A DNA stretch of 64,000 bases from Dryococelus australis (taxonomy: Eukaryota; Arthropoda; Insecta; Phasmatodea; Phasmatidae). This document shows, one piece after another, positions 58,213 through 64,000 of this stretch. Under the pieces are notes generated by a model. That model worked only from the letters and a program-made list of their open reading frames with translations. It searched no databases and was not told the DNA's origin. The position numbers and the translations under genes were made by a program. Location: assembly GCA_029891345.1 (NCBI GenBank), contig CM056993.1, forward strand, positions 273,142,900 to 273,206,899. The letters run 5' to 3'. How positions within the stretch are numbered: the stretch's first letter is position 1; every line of letters begins with the position of its first letter.

Positions 58213-58391
58213 ATATATATATATATAATTTTAGCCTTAGACGTAAATTTCTGAGCGTGGTGAAATATACCCACTGTGTTTGTTACTTACAAGGCAATAT
58301 TTAATTTTAAAATTTTTAAAGAGTAAAAAAATGTTTGAAAGAAAAAAGTAACTAGGGCCTCAAAAGTGCTCACTTTACCGTGAACAGACTA
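58061..58391. mobile_element. Nested MITE, family 1 (short form)
   Basis: ATAGGCCATTCACAGTCAAG at the left and CTCACTTTACC then GTGAACAGACTAT at the right. It has been lengthened by the TA microsatellite at 58117-58202. Confidence 0.8.
58117..58202. repeat. TA dinucleotide microsatellite
   Basis: About 86 bp of pure TA, followed by a short ACACACATACA interruption and another TA run to about 58227. Confidence 0.95.
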
Positions 58392-58851
58392 TGGTAAGAA
58401 ATAGTTCTTATGCAAATATTATTACAGCGAGTGCGCACGAATGCGGTGCGTTGCCTCTTTGGCGCAATTTTCTAAACTCGGTTAATCTTTGTTTGCATTT
58501 GATGGCTGAATATATCCCGAAAGCTGAATATTAGCAGTGCTTCAGAAAAGTTGGAAATAATACCCGTGAAAGGACAATAACAACTTTTAAAATCAACGTT
58601 TGAAAAATGTTTGCTTCCCTTGTATACACACATTTTAACGGACGCACTGGCCTGCTCCCAGTAGATAATATAGATCGTCAGCGGTGAAGTAATAAATTTT
58701 GAAATCTATCTTTGAAAAAAAAATTAACTGCCGGTAGTTACATGTATTGTCCAATCACAGTTACGTCCATTTCTTCTGGAGTCCTGCTAAAGTTCTACTT
58801 TCAGAATATTCCTCCGCCTCGTGCTGTGGTTAACTTAACCAAGAGTGGAAT

Positions 58852-59369
58852 AAAATAAATGTAAAAAAACTTTTAAAACCAACCTTTTATTTATAAATGC
58901 ACTAAAAAGAGCAAAATAATTATAATAGTTACACAATTTGTAGAACTTGCAAGAGTGATCGAACAGCCATAATAAACTTTGCTACATATTAATATGTTTG
59001 TATCACTTTATGTAAAGGCTTGGCGCGAATAGACAAGAGCCTTACGCACGATATGTTCTTCCTACGCTTACGCAAATGTGATATACGTTCTATATTGCGA
59101 ATAGTTAAGAGCCTTACGCTAGATATATGCTTACTAAGCTTCCGCAAGAGACTTGTATGTTCTATATTGCGCCAAGCTTTTATATACTAAATATAAATTG
59201 ATAAAAACATATTAATTTGGAGTAAAGTGTATTACGGCTGTTCGACCACATCTTACAAGTTCTACAAATTGTGTATTTATTATAATAATTTTTCTCTTTT
59301 TAGTGCATTTATAAATAACAGGTTGGTTTTAAAGTTTTTTTTACATTTATTTAATTTTTCACTTTTTAG
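58852..59369. repeat. Fold-back structure with tandem spacer
   Basis: The arm 58852-59034 is closely the reverse complement of 59166-59369, sharing TTTATAAATGCACTAAAAAG, ACACAATTTGTAGAACTTG and GCTTGGCGC. The loop is two copies of a 72-bp unit, each GCGAATAG...AAGAGCCTTACGC... TTCTATATT, then GCGCCAAGC. Confidence 0.85.
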
Positions 59370-59556
59370 TCTCCAACCACGTGTTTGTATCACGATCAGC
59401 TCAGTGGTACCTTCATATTGTATTGCTATGGGAACTACACATGTATGTAAAATTTCAGCTCAATTGGATAACGGGAAGTGGTTTAAAATCGACTTGCAAG
59501 ATTTCACCCGAACGCACAAACTAACTAACAAGACAAGTTAAATAAAAGCTTGTAAA
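59370..59556 (+). mobile_element. RTE-like LINE 3' tail (probable)
   Basis: Non-coding tail with AATTTCAGCTCAATTGGATA, ACGGGAAGTGG and CAAGATTTCACCCGAACGCA, ending TTGTAAAAA. This wording resembles the widespread 3' tails of insect RTE-type elements; it is recalled, not searched. It shares one insertion with the fold-back. The 59227-59541 open frame across both is not a gene. Confidence 0.45.
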
Positions 59557-59858
59557 AATACGCCAAAGAGCAGTGCACCGCATAAGTGCGCAGTAACTTT
59601 AATAATACTTTACATAAGAATTATCTCTTACTAGGCACTAGCAACACACCTATGCTACCCCTGTTTTTATTCACATTAAATATGAAATAAATATTGTTAT
59701 TTATTGGTAAAATGTAAGTAAATTTACATTTCGACCAAAAATAAGAACATATTACATTAACAGAAGTATAAAACGATTATGATACATGTCATATGTAGGA
59801 ACGAATGTTTGAATCAAAAAGTATGACGAAACAGCGAATAGACTATATGCTAGAATAA

Positions 59859-60092
59859 ACGATGTTCGCAGTAAAGTGAGCACTTTTGAGGCCCTAGTTA
59901 CTTTATCCTTTCTGCCATATTTTGTTCTTTAGCCACTTTTTAAAATAAATATTGCCATGTAATTAATAAACACAGTATGTATATTCCACCACGCTCGGAA
60001 TTTAACGTCTAAGGCTAAAATAAAATTAATTTATTTACTATTATTCAAAATGTGAGAGCTTTCAAAAGTGCTCACCTTACCGTGAACAGCCT
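59859..60092. mobile_element. MITE, family 1 (short form)
   Basis: The left end GATGTTCGCAGTAAAGTGAG and right end CTCACCTTACCGTGAACAGC. The interior CACAGTATGTATATTCCACC matches the copy at 5103. Confidence 0.85.
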
Positions 60093-60114
60093 ACATGCAC
60101 TCGCATGCAGGTTG

Positions 60115-60524
60115 CTATGGAATATTCACCGTTTCTTCACACTTTTTTTAACCAAACGTTTGGAAAATCACCCTATTTATGACGTGTTTAGTTATCTCCT
60201 AGATATGATATTTATCACAAGTATTTTATAATTCTGTTAACGTTAATGTATCATATTTTTCATTAAATTGAAGTTTAACCTATGTTTTATTTATAAATTA
60301 TAATATTTAATTTATAAAAGCATGTGTGTTGGTAGCGCCTAGTAAGAAATAGTTCTCATACAAAATATTATTACAACTGAGTGCGCACGAATTTGATGCG
60401 TTGTCTTTTGGTGTAATTTTCTATACTTAGTTAAGCTTAGTTTGCACGAGGTGGAGGAATATTCTGGAAGTAGTACTTTAGCAGGGTTTCAGAAAAGTGT
60501 GAAGTAACCGTGAATGGATTATAG
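60115..60524. mobile_element. MITE, family 3
   Basis: The left end CTATGGAATATTCACCGTTTC and right end GAAGTAACCGTGAATGGATT. The GTGTGTTGGTAGCGCCTAG junction is uninterrupted. Confidence 0.85.
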
Positions 60525-60689
60525 TTAAACTGGCAGCGAATTAATATAAAAAAAAAGTGTAAAATATCTAACGTATTAAGAGTAATGTGTAGATGTTATG
60601 TTTTCTTGTTTAAGTTATGGTTTCTCGTTTTATACACATACGAGCATTAGTTAGCGCATTTTTAATACATATACATTCCTAAAATGTCC

Positions 60690-60823
60690 TTGCTTTTCAC
60701 TTGGATGGCGCATGAACAAATTCAGAGGGTCCATCCATGGCAATGTTAAGTTTACATGTAGCGCAAGGATGCAAAACAAGCAGGACTTTCAAAAGTACTC
60801 TATTAACCATGAACTATCTATAG
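60690..60823. mobile_element. MITE, family 1 (long form), right fragment
   Basis: AAAATGTCC-side truncated. GGCAATGTTAAGTTTACATG, CAGGACTTTCAAAAGTAC and a degraded terminus ACCATGAACTATCTATAG remain. Confidence 0.6.
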
Positions 60824-61179
60824 CGTCGGAGATAGTTTGAGGTAAACACATGTGACTACTGAAATAATTTCTTTTGCTTTCCGTTTTTTTAAAGCATATA
60901 AGTTAGGGTTGCCACTGACCTTTCGCTAATTTGTTTTTCTATAAGGATTGGTGCCTTTGCATTATAACACACTTTTACACCAACTTATCTGATCTTACAA
61001 AATTGCTCCCTAAATAAACTGCAAAGGAAAGCGTCCACAATCATCAAAACAATTTTTCTACGGTTCTGATAGCGGTGTAGGAATGATAATAAAACTGCCA
61101 AATAAAGCACGCTTATCACAGAATTCCCTGCCATTTAGGTAACTTGTTCGAAATTCCCTGACATTTCCCTGTTTCCCAG
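60824..61179. other. Non-coding DNA
   Basis: Nothing recognisable. Confidence 0.4.
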
Positions 61180-61380
61180 GTTTTTTACTTGAGTGTGAGA
61201 ATATATGTAGAATATTTATTTTTCTGATAATTTCGCAGTCGCACTTGACCGACACGTGAATAAAGTGATAAGGTCTATGGTAATGCTCATTTTACACATG
61301 GCACAAGAAGACACAATGAGAATACATGTAGATCTTAGGCAGGGCTTTGAAAAGAGATAAGTTTAGCGCGAACATCCTGT
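61180..61380. mobile_element. MITE, family 1 (long form), right fragment
   Basis: GCACTTGACCGACACGTGAA, GGTAATGCTCATTTTACACA and ATGTAGATCTTAGGCAGGGC precede a degraded terminus (AAGTTTAGCGCGAACATCC). Confidence 0.65.
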
Positions 61381-62204
61381 AAGAGCCTCCACCACTCTCT
61401 CCTTTGATTAGTGGAGTGTTTGGGCCGGCCCGACACTGCGCTGCAGCGACACGAGATACACCGGGAAGATGTGACGTCTGACAAGTGACAGCTGACAGGC
61501 GCTCTGCGTTGCCACATCGCCCCCCCCCCCTCCTGCAGCGTTGCCAGACTTGCATGTGTATGTGTGTGTGTGTGTGTGTGTGTGCGGCCGCGCGCCTGTG
61601 TGAGAGAGAAAGAAGGAAAGAGAGAGAGAGAGAGCGCGCATGCGCAGGCCCACGGTCGCAAAAAAATAAACTGGGAAGCTGGGATGCAGATGAAAGAATT
61701 CCCTCTCTCCCGAGCCGACATACACAAAAACACATCACACGCCGTATCCTGCCTCCGAACATAAAATTGTACGCCGGCTCCATACAATAGTTCCGCCCTC
61801 GGGTGTAAAAATAACTTTAAGGAAGATTCCCACCCACCATTTTGGATTTACGGAATTTCTGCTATAGTCTGGAAACACACTTTTGTATCATGTTTTTTTT
61901 TTTTTTTGGAACGGCAGAGCACAGATCATTGTCTAGTCAGTATTTGTCTGCAATCAGTATTTCTTGATTACTGTTCATATCGTCGGTCGCCTTTGTAATC
62001 GTTCACAAGAAATAATCTCGCGTTTCGGCTCGACAGTTACCAGCTAAAAATTAATCAATGTAACGAAGCTGTGGCAATTATATACAGTTTGGGAAGCTGT
62101 TGTTTGAGATATGTCTTGCGGGAAATTTCAATACACCTTCTGACATAGAAACTTTTGCGAAAAAATTCATGAATCCAATATGGCGGGTGGGAATATGTCT
62201 TAAG
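61381..62204. other. GC-rich, microsatellite-bearing non-coding DNA
   Basis: It contains a C-run (about 61521-61532), a GT tract (about 61562-61583) and a GA tract (about 61617-61634). These open long frames on both strands at 61292-61790 that are low-complexity artefacts. Confidence 0.5.
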
Positions 62205-62290
62205 GGGTCCGCCTGCCTGGAGCATTGTACTGCTTTTGACGCCGAGAAGCGTGGGAGCTATAAGTACTACAATGGCACGTGCTACAAGTG
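62205..62290 (+). mobile_element. SINE tail fragment
   Basis: AGGGGTCCGCCTGCCTGGAG, GACGCCGAGAAGCGTGGGAG and CTATAAG match the 3' end of the SINE at 5488-5735. The head and body are missing. Confidence 0.6.
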
Positions 62291-64000
62291 CACCGTCGCC
62301 TCTACGCGCAGGGCTTTGAACTGGTGTGCAGTCTATAGCAACATTCAATGCATGGTCCTAGATTCCGTATTTTGAGATACAGCGCTTAGAAAAAGCAGTT
62401 TTTTGCTGATTTGGAGCGCTCCGAAATGGCATTTTATATTGTGCGACATCTTGCAAGTAACCGACAGGCATATTCTGAAGTGTGTGTTCCTTTCTTGAAC
62501 TAGCACACTGGACGCTCGTGTAATAGTTTCATAAAAAAACTTGGATTTAGAAAACACTGTAAACATAGTTCGAGCACTAGTTAGGAGCAGGAAGCGTTGG
62601 CAACAAATGTCTGGATATAGCTGTAAGTAGGCAAGTAGTTCAGCTATCTACCGCTAGGTAGTAGCAACATCGAAGCAGTTATGGGATTTGCAGGTATCGT
62701 AGATGCGCAGTTGGTTCTCGATTGTGAATTTGGGTATTTGAGGGGGGAGGGGTCGTGGAGAACTTCTAAAAATAACAGACCAGCACAGCAAGACTCGTAG
62801 TGATATTGACTTGTACTCAGTGTTTGTTGCCAATCTAAAAGAAGAATACATACTCTTTTTCAATATTGTAAGTTTATTAAAAATCCAATTGATTTTTTTT
62901 TGGGGGGGGGGGGCGGAGACGTATTGATTAAGGCATATATTCCCAGCGCCTTTTCAACTAGCCTTAAAAAATGTTTAGTTTTAAACAACAATAAAATAGG
63001 TAGTCAAATCTGTTGTGACATAAAGAGAAAATGTCATTCCGTTTGTTAATAAAGAAAAGGTATTAATGATAGCTGCCATATAAATTTAATTGAACTTTTC
63101 AACTAACTACTCAAAATATAGTTGTTTATTCACCATGTAATGGCTGATATTCGTGATATTTTTTTTTCTGTTCTAGGCCACACAGTTACATAAAGGACTG
63201 TGAAAGACATTTCAATTTGGTGGGCTACGATACACTAGCACAACCACTCAATGCCTCAGAATATTTCTTCATCGTGAAGGTTACATATAAGCAAATATTA
63301 TTTAGTATTAAGTTTTATTTTTTACCTACACACTATTGTAAACCGAATTAATGTTTGTTTATAATTTAAGAGACTTTCTAACCGCTGTTAGGTATGTAAT
63401 CAAGTATAGGTACGCATGACCAGATTTGACTCGGCGGCATTTGAACAGTACACTTAGTGATATCTTGTTTATTTTTATGGTTTTAAAGAAGAGAGTTTAA
63501 ATTCGAATTATTTACAGATGAATTGTAATGACTGTGATTATTTGGATAACTCTGTATATATCTACTTGCCACATTTATGACACTATAGAATTTCCTACTC
63601 TTGCACGCTGTCGATGTTGAAGTTAATAACATTATCTTCACAATCCTCTGCAAATCATTGAATTTATTACCATTGGGACTGATTTCCATAATCGTGATGT
63701 TAATAAATGCGTGGTATGAAAATAATGCGCTATAAAAATCCATACAACACTTTATGTATAGAAAAGAAATAACATTTATTTGAGGCTGTTTGGTTTTCAG
63801 TAATACAATGTAGGTTTAATTCAAAGAGAGGGTTACAGTTACGACACGTTTCCTGAGCTTATGATGTTTCTTTGTGTTTTTTCGTTAATGGTAAAACTAC
63901 AGCATTTATAGCTACTCCACAATCTTTGAGTGTGTTTTGTTTATAGTAAATAAATCTAGCTTCATAAGAAAATTAAATTTTTGGCGATCTTTAAAGTTGT
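62291..64000. other. Non-coding DNA to window end
   Basis: No gene or known repeat. A G-run lies near 62902-62912. The frame at 63483-63743 (minus) has no domain. Confidence 0.45.

Larger units (their letters stand above)
57819..58577. mobile_element. MITE, family 3, split by a family 1 MITE
   Basis: The left part runs from ATAGTCTGTTCACG-like sequence at 57819 to AAATAGGTGTGTTG; the right part resumes GTAAGAAATAGTTC at 58394 and ends TACCCGTGAAAGGACAATA. The interruption is the family 1 element at 58061-58391. Confidence 0.75.
58746..59847. mobile_element. MITE, family 3, reverse orientation, split by a 0.7-kb insert
   Basis: The left end TATTGTCCAATCACAGTTAC pairs with the right end GCGAATAGACTATAT. 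The left part has AATATTCCTCCGCCTCGTGC. The right part resumes ACGCCAAAGAGCAGTGCACC at about 59559 and has TCTCTTACTAGGCACTAGC and ATTAACAGAAGTATAAAACG. The insert is 58852-59556. Confidence 0.8.

Noticed and set aside
61292..61790. Long overlapping frames on both strands
   Set aside because: Driven by GT, GA and C microsatellites; no domains and no conservation evidence.

Overview
The window looks like an AT-rich, intron-scale or intergenic stretch of a large arthropod genome, most likely an insect. The evidence is the repeat content: a BEL/Pao LTR retrotransposon, Tc1-like, PIF/Harbinger and LINE remnants, tRNA-derived SINEs and very dense short inverted-repeat elements (MITEs). I found no convincing host exon, rRNA or tRNA gene. 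I cannot name the order; a repeat-rich insect with a large genome fits, and this is inference.

Layout. 1-16.7 kb is non-coding DNA carrying MITEs, two SINEs, a solo LTR (6495-7395), a 33-39 bp minisatellite and two 0.6-0.7 kb elements with tRNA-like cores. 16739-22418 is a decayed but nearly complete BEL/Pao element on the minus strand. It has both LTRs, gag, protease, reverse transcriptase, RNase H and integrase regions, and its frames are broken. It is followed by a LINE reverse-transcriptase tail, a Tc1-like transposase remnant and a third tRNA-like-core repeat (22.4-28.3 kb).

The most interesting part is 30-53 kb. It holds two copies of one large DNA element with long, modular terminal inverted repeats. 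The right copy (element B, 43283-52759, 9.5 kb) starts and ends with AGT...ACT and is flanked by an exact 6-bp duplication, AGCTTA. Those are the hallmarks of Polinton/Maverick elements. The left copy (element A, 30190 to about 39.1 kb) has the same left terminus but has lost its right terminus. Both carry remnants of two genes. Gene 1 encodes repeated CCHC zinc fingers followed by a segment ending in a GSGWTL-type motif that I associate with N-terminal parts of Polinton-type polymerase proteins. Gene 2 has an acidic Ser/Asp-rich middle and a conserved helical C-terminus, and copy A also has zinc fingers. A matching TATA-plus-initiator promoter precedes gene 1 in both copies. No integrase, ATPase, capsid or polymerase catalytic domain was seen, so these look like non-autonomous derivatives, now decayed. 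Between A and B lie a SINE, MITEs, a degraded helix-turn-helix transposase and a Harbinger transposase whose first catalytic Asp is a Gly.

53-64 kb is a nest of MITEs. Two families share a TTCACGGT-type terminus. One copy is interrupted by a long fold-back joined to an RTE-like LINE tail, and another by a second MITE carrying a long TA microsatellite. The last 2.6 kb has microsatellites, a SINE tail and otherwise nothing I can assign.
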